Shown: positions 10,332 to 19,666, counted from the first letter of the stretch. The stretch is 32,241 nucleotides of DNA from an uncultured Bacteroidales bacterium (GCA_903929065.1 CAIYTJ010000713.1:1-32241), one strand, 5' to 3'. The notes: generated by a model not told the origin, from the sequence alone. A program made the numbers and translations.

Positions 10332-11825
10332 TTAGTTCAAAATTTCTTTTATAATCCGTTCGCTTGTAAGTTTAGCTCCCAATAAAACGAGTGGAATTCC
10401 GTTTCCAGGGTGTGTACTTCCTCCGACAAAATACAGGTTTTTATACTTGTTATGACGGTTGTGCGGACGAAACCAACCCATTTGAAAAATGGTATGGCTC
10501 AGGCTTCCGAACACCGAACCGTTAGCTACATTGCAATAACTTTCGAATGTTTTCGGCATAAAGCATATTTCAAATTTTATATGCTCTTCAATGTCGGTCA
10601 TTCCGGCTTCTTTCAACCGGCGGATGACTGATTCACGCGCTGAAAGTTTCAACGCTTGCCAGTCCTGATCGGCTTTTTTATCGATATGACCAACCGGAAT
10701 AATCACCGAAAGCGTGTCTTCATTTGCCGGTGCAGCCGATTTGTCGGTGCGAACCGGTGCATGGACATAGAAACTCGGGTTGCCGGACAATGATTTCTCG
10801 TTGAAAATCTTATCCATGCCTTCTTTGTAGGGTTCGTTCAGGAAAATGCTGTGATGGTCGAGTTGTGGATAGATTTTATCGACGCCCCAGTGAAATACAA
10901 TGGCCGAGCAGGAATATTCTTTCCGTTTCAGACGGTTTGCTTTTCGTTTATTGGGCAATAATTGGTCATAAACATACGGCAAATCGGCATTGGCAATCAC
11001 AATTCCGGCAGGAATCGTTTCACCGTTTTCCAACAGAATTCCTTCGGTTTTATTTCCTTTTACCATGATGCTGGCAACCGGTTTTTTGAAATGAAACTGT
11101 ACGCCCAGTCCGGTGGCGGTTTCCATGAGTTTTTCTACAATCCGGTGCATGCCACCGTTGGGGAACAACGCTCCTTCGGCAATTTCAGCTCCCGGTAACA
11201 TGGAGAAAAAAGCGGGCTGGCGGTACGGATTCTGCCCTACATAAATATTCTGAAACGTAAATGCTTTTTGTAGGCGGTGATCGGTGAAAAACCGTTTAAT
11301 GTAATCGGATTGTTTGATCCATGTTTTCAGTTTAATCAGCAACCAGATGCTTTTCAGGTTGATAAACTGGAAAATGTGGTAGAAATTTCGTCCAAGCAAC
11401 CCGTTCATCGACCTGTCAAAGAAATCATATCCTTCCTTGATATATTTTTCATATTGTGCATGGCTGCCTGTTTCAATGGTTTCGAGCTGCGCTTTCATTT
11501 TTTCCGGATCGCGCGTGAAGGCAAAATCGGTTCCATCGCCGAAAAACAATTTATAAACCGGTTCGAGCGAAGTGGTTTCCAGTTCGGCATCCATATCCAT
11601 TCCCAACGCCGAAAAAACCTGACGGTAAAGCGATGGCATCAGCAAAATGGTTGCACCCAGGTCGAAACGATGGCCTTCCTGCACCATTTGTCCGCAACGG
11701 CCGCCGGGGTTGGCGTTTTTCTCGAAAACCTCCACGGCAAAACCATTTTGTGCCAGAAAAACAGCGGTGGCAAGACCACCGACTCCGGCACCGATTATGA
11801 CTGCTTTTTGCTGATTGTCCATCAA
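10332..11825 (-). CDS. Phytoene desaturase family FAD oxidoreductase (CrtI-like)
   Basis: N-terminal Rossmann GAGVGGLATAVFLAQNGFAVEVFEKNANPGGRCG and C-terminal NLYFVGGSTHPGNGIPLVLLGAKLTSERI. Confidence 0.92.
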   Translation of the reverse strand: MMDNQQKAVIIGAGVGGLATAVFLAQNGFAVEVFEKNANPGGRCGQMVQEGHRFDLGATILLMPSLYRQVFSALGMDMDAELETTSLEPVYKLFFGDGTDFAFTRDPEKMKAQLETIETGSHAQYEKYIKEGYDFFDRSMNGLLGRNFYHIFQFINLKSIWLLIKLKTWIKQSDYIKRFFTDHRLQKAFTFQNIYVGQNPYRQPAFFSMLPGAEIAEGALFPNGGMHRIVEKLMETATGLGVQFHFKKPVASIMVKGNKTEGILLENGETIPAGIVIANADLPYVYDQLLPNKRKANRLKRKEYSCSAIVFHWGVDKIYPQLDHHSIFLNEPYKEGMDKIFNEKSLSGNPSFYVHAPVRTDKSAAPANEDTLSVIIPVGHIDKKADQDWQALKLSARESVIRRLKEAGMTDIEEHIKFEICFMPKTFESYCNVANGSVFGSLSHTIFQMGWFRPHNRHNKYKNLYFVGGSTHPGNGIPLVLLGAKLTSERIIKEILN

Positions 11826-11833
11826 TCCTTATT

Positions 11834-12832
11834 CTATAAATTGATTAAATTCGCGTTTGCCAAATCCTGAATAATCCGGTTCATTACTTCATTGATATGT
11901 TCGTCTGGTTCTTTATTCATGGTGTTTTCTTTGTACCATGCAATAATTTCTTTTGCGCCTTCACGGAATGAAATCTGAGGATGGTAATCGGGAACAAACT
12001 TTTTGATCTTCGAATTGTCGAAAATCATGCTGTGTGATTTATCGCCCAGCAGGCTGTCGCCAATGGTTTTATCGTACCGTGCAATTATTTCGGACGGAAC
12101 ATGAATCAACTTGGGCGTCACACCTAATTCGGCGGCAAGAGTCATGAAAATGCTGTTCCACGTCAGCCATTCGTCGGAAGTAATGTGGAAAGCCTCGTTG
12201 ATGGCGCTTTTATTTCCCAATAAACCCACCAACCCCACGGCAAAATCGCGGTGATGAGTGAGCGGCCAAATGGAAGTGCCGTCGCCATGAACCACCACGG
12301 GCAACCCGCGAAGCATACGGTGTAAAACGGTATAACCGCCCTGCACGGGAACCATCGTTTTGCTGTAGGTGTGCGAGGGACGGATAATGGTATACGGAAA
12401 TCCGCTATTTGCGAACTCGGAAACTAGCAGATTTTCGCACGCTATTTTATTCCGGGAATATTCCCAAAAAGGATTTTCCAACGGCGTTTCTTCGGTAACA
12501 GGCAGGGTAGAGGGCGGAGTCTGGTACGCCGAGGCGGAACTGATAAACACAAACTGGTCGGTTTTGCCGGTAAAGAGCCTTATATCGTTCAAAATATGTT
12601 CGGTTGTGTAGGCAATAAAATCGACTACGGCATCGAAATGATGGCCGGCAATCGCCTTTTCGGTTTCTTCCACCTGGCGGATATCAGCAACAATGGTTTT
12701 TGCTCCCTGTACGTTACGGATGCCGGAGGAAATGCCCCGGTTTAAATGGTATAAATCAATGCCGTGGCTGATGGCTATTTCCGAACATGCCGAACTGATA
12801 TTGCCTGTGCCGCCGATAAATAAGACTTTCAT
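11834..12832 (-). CDS. NAD-dependent epimerase/dehydratase family (extended SDR)
   Basis: MKVLFIGGTGNISSACSEIA Rossmann start; FVFISSASAY and YSRNKIACE active-site-like motif; 8 nt upstream of crtI-like gene. Confidence 0.85.
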   Translation of the reverse strand: MKVLFIGGTGNISSACSEIAISHGIDLYHLNRGISSGIRNVQGAKTIVADIRQVEETEKAIAGHHFDAVVDFIAYTTEHILNDIRLFTGKTDQFVFISSASAYQTPPSTLPVTEETPLENPFWEYSRNKIACENLLVSEFANSGFPYTIIRPSHTYSKTMVPVQGGYTVLHRMLRGLPVVVHGDGTSIWPLTHHRDFAVGLVGLLGNKSAINEAFHITSDEWLTWNSIFMTLAAELGVTPKLIHVPSEIIARYDKTIGDSLLGDKSHSMIFDNSKIKKFVPDYHPQISFREGAKEIIAWYKENTMNKEPDEHINEVMNRIIQDLANANLINL

Positions 12833-12854
12833 ACGGATTAATCTTTTATTTTTG

Positions 12855-12862
12855 CAAAGATA
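12855..12862 (-). promoter_or_regulatory. Candidate Bacteroidota -7 box for the SDR-crtI-crtB operon
   Basis: CAAAGATA on + strand equals TATCTTTG on - strand (TAnnTTTG), about 23 nt before the start codon; -33 box is weak. Confidence 0.5.
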
Positions 12863-13043
12863 TAAAAAAGTGTGAATTACAATACCGAGTATGAATATTC
12901 TTTTTAATATAATTAATTGAATAAATTATTACGCTCAACCAACTGACCACCAACGTGAATTTTAATAAATAAGGTTGTTGTGTAAAGTTCATTGTTTATC
13001 TATAAATCCGAACCTTTTTGAAATAAAAAGACTCGAACCTGCC

Positions 13044-13051
13044 TACCTTTG
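13044..13051 (+). promoter_or_regulatory. Candidate Bacteroidota -7 box for the methyltransferase gene
   Basis: TACCTTTG (TAnnTTTG); TTTG at 13017-13020 upstream with somewhat long spacing (23 nt). Confidence 0.5.
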
Positions 13052-13081
13052 ATAATATTACCCACCATTAAATCACCTTTT

Positions 13082-13849
13082 ATGCTATTTATTTCAACCC
13101 TGTACAAAGCAATCTATTGGTATATCAGTACCATCGACAGGAAAAAAGAAGTGCTTTTTATGAATTACGGTTATCATGATTCGTCTGAGGAAATTAAGCT
13201 TCAGCAAGTTGATGAAATAAACCGGTATTCCATTCAGTTATATTACCGTCTGGCCAAAATGGTCGATATTCATCACAAAGATATTGTGGAAGTAGGCAGC
13301 GGACGTGGCGGCGGACTGGCCTATATCACCAAACGATTTACACCTTCCTCGGCTCTGGGAATCGATTTGAATAAGAAGGCCGCCAAATTTGGAAACGCGC
13401 ATTATAACCTGAAGGGACTGACTTTCAGGCAGGGCAATGCGCAACAGCTGGATGTGCCTAACGATAGTGTCGACGTGGTTTTCAATGTCGAATCGTCGCA
13501 CCGGTACCCGAAAATGAAATTGTTTTTAGATGAAGTGTACCGGATTCTAAAGCCCGGTGGACACTTTATGTTTACCGATTTTCGGGTCAAAAAGGAAATG
13601 GAAAAACTAACCCACCTGCTGGCTCAATACCGGTTTGTGAAATTTGACGAGCAGCAGATTAATAACGAAGTGGTGGAAGCGTTGAAACTGGATGACCTCC
13701 GGCGAAAAAAATTAATAAACCGTTATGCACCGCCATTTTTTCGAAAGGCATTTCGCGATTTTGCCGGCAGCAAAGGCTCTCCAACCTTTAATGATATCAA
13801 AAGCGGGGAAATGGTGTATTTTGTGTTTGGATTTCAGAAGCCGTTCTAA
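13082..13849 (+). CDS. Class I SAM-dependent methyltransferase
   Basis: SAM motif DIVEVGSGRGGGLAYI, later FNVESSHRYPK and ILKPGGHFMFTD; start revised from TTG 13049 to ATG 13082 because the former overlaps a -7 box. Confidence 0.85.
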   Translation: MLFISTLYKAIYWYISTIDRKKEVLFMNYGYHDSSEEIKLQQVDEINRYSIQLYYRLAKMVDIHHKDIVEVGSGRGGGLAYITKRFTPSSALGIDLNKKAAKFGNAHYNLKGLTFRQGNAQQLDVPNDSVDVVFNVESSHRYPKMKLFLDEVYRILKPGGHFMFTDFRVKKEMEKLTHLLAQYRFVKFDEQQINNEVVEALKLDDLRRKKLINRYAPPFFRKAFRDFAGSKGSPTFNDIKSGEMVYFVFGFQKPF

Positions 13850-14616
13850 AAAATTACCCCCAGATTTATACCGTACGATTCGTATTGGGAATAGGCATTG
13901 GTTGGTGAGAACTGGATATTGATATCGGCACCAATGGTGAGGTAAAAGCTTTTGAAAACTTTGTACCCAAAAGTATATGAAGCATCGATGGAAGGTGCTA
14001 TGTATTGGGTTTGGAACATGTACGAATAACCGGCATCGAGGGCAAAGCTGCTCAATGTCTTTTTGCCGGGATTGAAATACCGCAAATCAATCATCAACGG
14101 CACCAGTGTTTCGTTCAAAATGGATTTAAAGCCTGTGGTAGCTCCAACGGCAATGCTGTGGTAAAGAAAAAAATCGTAGGTAACGTTTAGTTTGTACGAA
14201 CCGATGGCCAGATTGTCTGACGTAGCCACATCAGGTGTGAAAAAGTCGCCGATACCGGCCTGAATGATAAAAAGTTGTTTTTTGGCAATCGGTACGGTGC
14301 TTTCAGTTGATTCAGACAAAGGCTCAGGCACAGGTGTGTTTTCAGTGGATGCATTTTTTGCCAGATATTCCCGGATTTGGCGTTTTGTGACATTCATTTT
14401 TAAGGTATGTACACCGGCATCTCCAATGTCAGCGACAGGAATTAAAAGCTGGCCGCGATCGGTATCAATTTTCACTGTTTTGTTTGGACCGAGATTGACT
14501 AATTTACCGCAAATAATATCTCCATTTTTTAGAAACAACGTGTCCTGCACTGCTTCTTGTGCCGATACAGCTGTGCAAAGTAGAATAAATACGAAGAATA
14601 AGAATTGCTTTTTCAT
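13846..14616 (-). CDS. Hypothetical secreted/outer-membrane-like protein
   Basis: Signal peptide (FFVFILLCTAVSAQ), N-terminal LFLKNGDIICGKL element, C-terminal amphipathic segments ending in aromatic residue (GVIF). Confidence 0.7.
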   Translation of the reverse strand: MKKQFLFFVFILLCTAVSAQEAVQDTLFLKNGDIICGKLVNLGPNKTVKIDTDRGQLLIPVADIGDAGVHTLKMNVTKRQIREYLAKNASTENTPVPEPLSESTESTVPIAKKQLFIIQAGIGDFFTPDVATSDNLAIGSYKLNVTYDFFLYHSIAVGATTGFKSILNETLVPLMIDLRYFNPGKKTLSSFALDAGYSYMFQTQYIAPSIDASYTFGYKVFKSFYLTIGADINIQFSPTNAYSQYESYGINLGVIF

Positions 14617-14649
14617 ATTATAAGCCCCCTTTTGGGGGTTTGGGGGTCT

Positions 14650-15789
14650 TTAAACAATCAAATGCGGCACGAACCGGCTCAGATTATCGGTTATCAGCGT
14701 GTTAGTTTCGCGTATACCGATTCCGGCAGCTTCCTGACCCACCACCCAACTTCCGATGAGCGGATAATTGCCATCAAACTCCGGTAGCGGACATAATTCC
14801 TGATAAATAAAACCTTCTTCACCGTAATCGCCTTTGGTTTCGGAAATCAACTTTCCATTGTCGAAAAGCTGAATATTCGCTCCTTCACGCGACAGGATAG
14901 GCTTTTTGGCATAACTGAAACCGAGCGAAGTTTTCTCAACCTCGGTGAACGAGGGTAATAAATTCGGATGTCCGGGATTCAGCTTCCATAAAACAGGCAG
15001 AATGGCTTTGTTGGATAAAATCATTTTCCAACTCGGTTCAATCCAGAATGTTTTGTTGCGGTCGGGGATAATATGATTGCCAAACTCTTCGTTTGCCAGC
15101 CATTCCCACGGATACAATTTGAAAATGTTTTTAATCGGCAGTTCATCCAGGTCGCGGAATTCAAACCGGTCGACGTTCCATCCAATATCAGGCAGGTTGA
15201 TAAATTTGGTGTCGTATCCGGCCTGAATAGCGCAATCCCGCATGTATTCGGTCGTGGTCAGGTCTTCCAGGTTTTCCTCCATGGCCGCGAAATGCAATGT
15301 GCCTTCGTGCAGGTATTCTTTCAGATATTTCCAGTAAGCAATCAGTTTTTCATGTATGGAATTGAACTGGTCGTTTTTCGGAAACTTATCCTGCAGCCAG
15401 TACCATTGCACCACCGACGATTCAAAAAGCGAAGTCGGCGTATCGGCATTAAATTCCAGCAATTTCGGCACGCCGTCTTTCATCGAAAAATCGAAACGTC
15501 CGTAAATAGCTGGTGCATCATCGTTCCATGTGTTTTCAATATGTGGCACAAACCATTCGGGAATATGAAACCGACGGTACAGTTTGTTGTCCATCACATA
15601 TTGTACGGCTTCGAGGCTCATTTCCCAAAGATCATTGGTGGCTTTTTCGATGGTGTCGATTTCCGTCATGTTGAATTCGTAGTAAGCCGATTCGTCCCAA
15701 TACGTATTGTCCAGCGTATGAAAACCAAATCCGAGTGCTTCCACTTTCGATTGCCAATCAGGGCGGGGTGAGGTAGTTCTTCTTTTCAT
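14650..15789 (-). CDS. Glutathionylspermidine synthase family (YgiC/YjfC-like) ATP-grasp ligase
   Basis: 379 aa; motifs KLLEFNADTPTSLFESS, LYPWEWLANEEFG, KPILSREGANIQL, YIYQEL-like FIYQELCPLPEFDGNYPLIGSWVV characteristic of the family. Confidence 0.88.
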   Translation of the reverse strand: MKRRTTSPRPDWQSKVEALGFGFHTLDNTYWDESAYYEFNMTEIDTIEKATNDLWEMSLEAVQYVMDNKLYRRFHIPEWFVPHIENTWNDDAPAIYGRFDFSMKDGVPKLLEFNADTPTSLFESSVVQWYWLQDKFPKNDQFNSIHEKLIAYWKYLKEYLHEGTLHFAAMEENLEDLTTTEYMRDCAIQAGYDTKFINLPDIGWNVDRFEFRDLDELPIKNIFKLYPWEWLANEEFGNHIIPDRNKTFWIEPSWKMILSNKAILPVLWKLNPGHPNLLPSFTEVEKTSLGFSYAKKPILSREGANIQLFDNGKLISETKGDYGEEGFIYQELCPLPEFDGNYPLIGSWVVGQEAAGIGIRETNTLITDNLSRFVPHLIV

Positions 15790-15792
15790 AAT

Positions 15793-16113
15793 TTAGGATG
15801 AAACATGAAAAGCACTGCCGCCAAATCCACCACGAACGGTAGCGCTTTTAAATGAACTGCTCCCAATATTGGAGCCTTCGTGAATGCCACCGGAATAATA
15901 ACCTGCGCGGTAATATCCGTTGCCCATAAATAAACCGTACGGGCGAAATACATAGAAACCGCCATAATGAGAACCATTTCCGTGAGTCTGGGTATAATTT
16001 GCTGTGGTGTCGGAGCGCATGTATACTTTTTGGTCACGTTGGGTTTTGGGATTATTGCAAGCCGCAAGCGTAGCCGAAACCAACACCAATTTTATGATTT
16101 TCGATTTTTTCAT
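15793..16113 (-). CDS. Small Gly/Ser/Tyr-rich lipoprotein, possible YgiB-like partner of the ATP-grasp enzyme
   Basis: 106 aa, lipobox LAAC, low-complexity Gly/Tyr body, C-terminal SATVRGGFGGSAFHVSS; 3 nt upstream of the GspS-like gene. Confidence 0.65.
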   Translation of the reverse strand: MKKSKIIKLVLVSATLAACNNPKTQRDQKVYMRSDTTANYTQTHGNGSHYGGFYVFRPYGLFMGNGYYRAGYYSGGIHEGSNIGSSSFKSATVRGGFGGSAFHVSS

Positions 16114-16116
16114 GGC

Positions 16117-16434
16117 TTATTTCACGGTTATATAAATCTCGTAATCTTTCCGCAGAAAAACATTTTTGGTTTCGCCGTTATCGTTTTCTGCTTCTTCGGA
16201 AGTAATCCCCAATGAAGGCAAAGTATCTCGGTGAATAACAGTTTTTGCCAAAACTTTATGAAACCAGATTTTGTTGGTGGTAATCATTACATCGAGACTG
16301 TCGTTGAGATGATCTACCTGGATGCTGGTTTCGATGGCTCCGTTTTTTTGCACTTCTTTCACTTTATCCTCGTTGCAGGACTGGAAGGCAAGTATGCATA
16401 TTGGTAAGAAAAGATAAAAAATGATTTTCTTCAT
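16117..16434 (-). CDS. Small hypothetical lipoprotein
   Basis: 105 aa, lipobox FQSC followed by charged NEDK; 3 nt upstream of the Gly-rich lipoprotein gene. Confidence 0.65.
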   Translation of the reverse strand: MKKIIFYLFLPICILAFQSCNEDKVKEVQKNGAIETSIQVDHLNDSLDVMITTNKIWFHKVLAKTVIHRDTLPSLGITSEEAENDNGETKNVFLRKDYEIYITVK

Positions 16435-16530
16435 ATGAATAGTTTTTAGTTGAATTTTCTTCCTGCAAAGATTATAAAAAATATTTAAATTAACGGCAAT
16501 TTTGCTGTGAAATTTGAATGAAATGCAATT

Positions 16531-16560
16531 AAAAAAGCTACAGGTAAATTTCTGTAGCTT
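16531..16560 (-). terminator. Intrinsic terminator for minus-strand small membrane protein
   Basis: AAGCTACAG...CTGTAGCTT 9-bp perfect stem flanked by A-run on + strand (T-run on -). Confidence 0.7.
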
Positions 16561-16582
16561 AAAAATAAATGATAGAATGATT

Positions 16583-16777
16583 TTATTTATTGGTTTTATT
16601 TTTTAAAACCATTCTGAAAATAACAAAAGCCACCAGAATTATGGCAAATCCAGCCAGAAAAGCTACCAACGAATCGGAGTTGAAACTTCTGAAATAAAAT
16701 CTTCTGGCCAAGACCGCAAACAGAATAAGAACTATTCCGATAATCAGCGTTTTTGATTTTGCAGGAGTTTTTTGCAT
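16583..16777 (-). CDS. Small two-TM membrane protein, hypothetical
   Basis: 64 aa with two hydrophobic segments; followed by own terminator. Confidence 0.55.
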   Translation of the reverse strand: MQKTPAKSKTLIIGIVLILFAVLARRFYFRSFNSDSLVAFLAGFAIILVAFVIFRMVLKNKTNK

Positions 16778-16795
16778 AATACTGAAAGTTGAAAT

Positions 16796-17674
16796 TTATT
16801 GTCCGAAAGGTTTCTGAGTACTACAATTAATGTTTTCACCCGGCGAAACCTGAAAATAATTGCAAAAATACTGATAATACTGATACCGGTAGGCAGTTTT
16901 GTCAAGTTTGGCACCGTTGCATTCCACGCCGCCGTTTATCACATTCACCGTGGCTCCAAAACCGGGTACACGCCCTTTCAGCAAATCATTTTCAGTTGGT
17001 TTCCATTTGCCCGACATGATATCGTGGCATGATGGTTTAGGAAATTGAGGTGTCATCCAGAACCAAATGGCTGAAGCAAATGAAAGAACCGGATCTTTTG
17101 CCAGCCATTCGGGATGCTGCATCAGTGAATCTTTCGTTCCAAACCACGTTTCGCTGAATTGACCGTAATTGTAATTCCAGCTGAGTTGTTTTGGTCCGCG
17201 TCCCAAATAACTTTTACCTTCCACAGGCGGATAATTTTTCTTAGTCAAATCGGCATACTTGCTTTTGGTGCTGTCTTCCATTTCCTCCACAAAATAAAGT
17301 CCCCACTTAAAATAACCATCCGGAGCTTCCGCCCAACCACCGCTTGTTTCCTGGGCAATATTGGCCAAAAAAGCTGCCAATTCGCGTTTTTGCGTGGTTT
17401 TATCGCCGGTCAGAAAATTTGGAAAAACCCTTGCTGCTTTTACAAAAGCCTTAAAAGTATAGAAATCGCTCACTCTTGTTTTCGAAAAAACGCCGGTTTT
17501 ACCATATCGGTTGGGGAAAAGTTCGTTCCACTTCTTTTCATTCAGGTATTTAGTCAGAGAAGTTTTATTCAGGTGGTTAAGGCTTTTACACAGCGGTACT
17601 TTGACTGGCAAGACGGTTTGAGAGCAAATATTGATTGTCAGGAACAGCGTCAATATTGTCAGCAACTTTTTCAT
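16796..17674 (-). CDS. Secreted GH19 chitinase-like glycoside hydrolase
   Basis: AAFLANIAQETSGGW, YLGRGPKQLSWNYNYG, NVINGGVECNG are GH19 signature segments; signal peptide MKKLLTILTLFLTINICSQ; start revised to 17674. Confidence 0.9.
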   Translation of the reverse strand: MKKLLTILTLFLTINICSQTVLPVKVPLCKSLNHLNKTSLTKYLNEKKWNELFPNRYGKTGVFSKTRVSDFYTFKAFVKAARVFPNFLTGDKTTQKRELAAFLANIAQETSGGWAEAPDGYFKWGLYFVEEMEDSTKSKYADLTKKNYPPVEGKSYLGRGPKQLSWNYNYGQFSETWFGTKDSLMQHPEWLAKDPVLSFASAIWFWMTPQFPKPSCHDIMSGKWKPTENDLLKGRVPGFGATVNVINGGVECNGAKLDKTAYRYQYYQYFCNYFQVSPGENINCSTQKPFGQ

Positions 17675-17697
17675 GAAGAAAATGGAGTTTTTCAACA

Positions 17698-19635
17698 TCA
17701 ATTTTGAACTAAAAGTTTAGCGGATTTGAGATTTTTAATGTTCTCCAGAATGCTTGCAGCAATTCCTTCGGCATCAAGTCCGAGCATGTGGTATAGTTCT
17801 TCAGGACTTCCGTGTTCCACAAAATTATCAGGTATTCCGAGGCGTTTTACCTGAATATTATAATTGTTGTCGGACATAAATTCAAGCATCGCACTACCAA
17901 ATCCACCCTGAATTACGCCATCTTCAATGGTAATAATTTGTCTGAATTTTTTGGCAATATCGTGAAGCATAACCTCGTCAAGTGGTTTCAGAAAGCGCAT
18001 ATCATAATGTGCAATGGAAATATTTTGTTCTTTTTCAATTTTTTCAATTGCTTTTTCGGCCGGTATAGCCATTGTTCCAATGGTCAAAACAGCAAAATCA
18101 TTTCCTTGTTTCAGGCATTCGCCTTTGCCAATTTCAAGCTCTTGCATGGGTTGACGCCAATCGACAATTGTTCCTTTTCCACGTGGATATCGAATCACAA
18201 ACGGACCTTTGTTTTCTAATTGGGCTGTAAACATCAGGTTGCGAAGTTCAATTTCATTGCGCGGTGCGGTAATAGTCATATTTGGAATGCAACGCATAAA
18301 TGCCAGATCAAATTGACCGTGATGCGTTGCACCATCTGCGCCTACAATACCGGCACGATCCAGACACAAAACCACATTCAGATTCTGCAGCGCTACATCA
18401 TGAATAACATTGTCATAAGCCCGCTGCATAAACGAAGAATAAATGTTGCAAAATGGAATCATTCCTTCCTTAGCCATTCCGGCTGAAAAAGTTACGGCAT
18501 GACCTTCGGCAATTCCGACATCAAAAACGCGGTTTGGTAATTCATTTTGCATAAAAACCATGGAGCAACCGGTCGGCATAGCCGGAGTCACACCAACGAT
18601 TTTTTTATTTTTCAAGGCAAGTTTTGTAAGCGTTTTCCCAAAAACATCCTGAAATAATGGTGGTTCCGGAATCTCGGATTTACAGGCTGAACGTTCTCCG
18701 GTTTCCACGTCAAATTTACCCGGTGCATGCCATTCAGTGGCCGATTTTTCAGCTGGCTCATAGCCTTTTCCTTTTTTGGTAATGATATGAAGCACTTTCG
18801 GACCGTTATATTTTTTGATTTCTGACATAATCCGAACCAATTCATCCACATCATGACCATCAATCGGTCCAAAATATCGGATATTTAATCCCTCAAAAAT
18901 GTTGTGTTGTTTTGTCAGCGCAGCTTTTACGGTGTTGTTAAGACTTATAATTCTGTCCCGGCCTTTTTCAGTGATTAACCCGATTCTTTTAAGCGCATTA
19001 TATGTTTTATACCGGATTTTATTGTAAGCACGCGACGTGGTAATGTCAACTAAATATTGAGTAAAACCGCCTTTTATCGGATCAATAGCCATTTGATTAT
19101 CATTTAATATAATCAGCAGGTTGTTTTTGTCCATCGACGTGTTATTCAATCCTTCAAAAGCCAACCCGCCTGTCATCGCGCCATCGCCAATTACTGCCAC
19201 CACTTGTCGTTTTGGTTCTTCTTTCAAAAGTGATGCCACCGACATTCCCAATCCTGCCGAAATGGAAGTTGAGGAATGTCCCACTCCGAAGGCATCATAT
19301 TCGCTTTCTTTTGGGTTAGGAAATCCGCAAATGCCTTTAAATTGTCTGTTGGTATGAAACTGATCACGACGGCCGGTAAGAATTTTGTGTCCATAAGCCT
19401 GATGACCTACATCCCAAACAATACGGTCGTATGGCGTGTTAAATACATAATGAAGTGCAACAGTAAGTTCAACCACACCTAAACTAGAGCCTAAATGCCC
19501 CGGATTTTTAGAAACTTCGTCAATAATAAATTGTCGGAGCTCATCGCAAACTTCGGGAAGTTCATTTCGTTTAACAGCCTTTAAATCAATAGGAGAGTTG
19601 ATATGATTGATATAGTGATAGTCCCTTTTTTCCAT
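17698..19635 (-). CDS. dxs: 1-deoxy-D-xylulose-5-phosphate synthase
   Basis: [80 protein letters not shown]; start revised to MEKRDYHY at 19635. Confidence 0.97.
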   Translation of the reverse strand: MEKRDYHYINHINSPIDLKAVKRNELPEVCDELRQFIIDEVSKNPGHLGSSLGVVELTVALHYVFNTPYDRIVWDVGHQAYGHKILTGRRDQFHTNRQFKGICGFPNPKESEYDAFGVGHSSTSISAGLGMSVASLLKEEPKRQVVAVIGDGAMTGGLAFEGLNNTSMDKNNLLIILNDNQMAIDPIKGGFTQYLVDITTSRAYNKIRYKTYNALKRIGLITEKGRDRIISLNNTVKAALTKQHNIFEGLNIRYFGPIDGHDVDELVRIMSEIKKYNGPKVLHIITKKGKGYEPAEKSATEWHAPGKFDVETGERSACKSEIPEPPLFQDVFGKTLTKLALKNKKIVGVTPAMPTGCSMVFMQNELPNRVFDVGIAEGHAVTFSAGMAKEGMIPFCNIYSSFMQRAYDNVIHDVALQNLNVVLCLDRAGIVGADGATHHGQFDLAFMRCIPNMTITAPRNEIELRNLMFTAQLENKGPFVIRYPRGKGTIVDWRQPMQELEIGKGECLKQGNDFAVLTIGTMAIPAEKAIEKIEKEQNISIAHYDMRFLKPLDEVMLHDIAKKFRQIITIEDGVIQGGFGSAMLEFMSDNNYNIQVKRLGIPDNFVEHGSPEELYHMLGLDAEGIAASILENIKNLKSAKLLVQN

Positions 19636-19666
19636 GATATTTTCAAAATTCAATACAAAAATAATA

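Noticed and set aside
11277-11870. 197-aa plus-strand ORF antisense to crtI-like gene
   Set aside because: Shadow ORF of a clear FAD desaturase CDS; no recognisable domain.
15073-15771. 232-aa plus-strand ORF antisense to the GspS-like gene
   Set aside because: Fully antisense to a well-supported ATP-grasp CDS with family motifs; composition looks like a shadow ORF.
17159-17707. 182-aa plus-strand ORF antisense to the GH19 gene
   Set aside because: Antisense to a confidently identified GH19 domain; no independent coding evidence.
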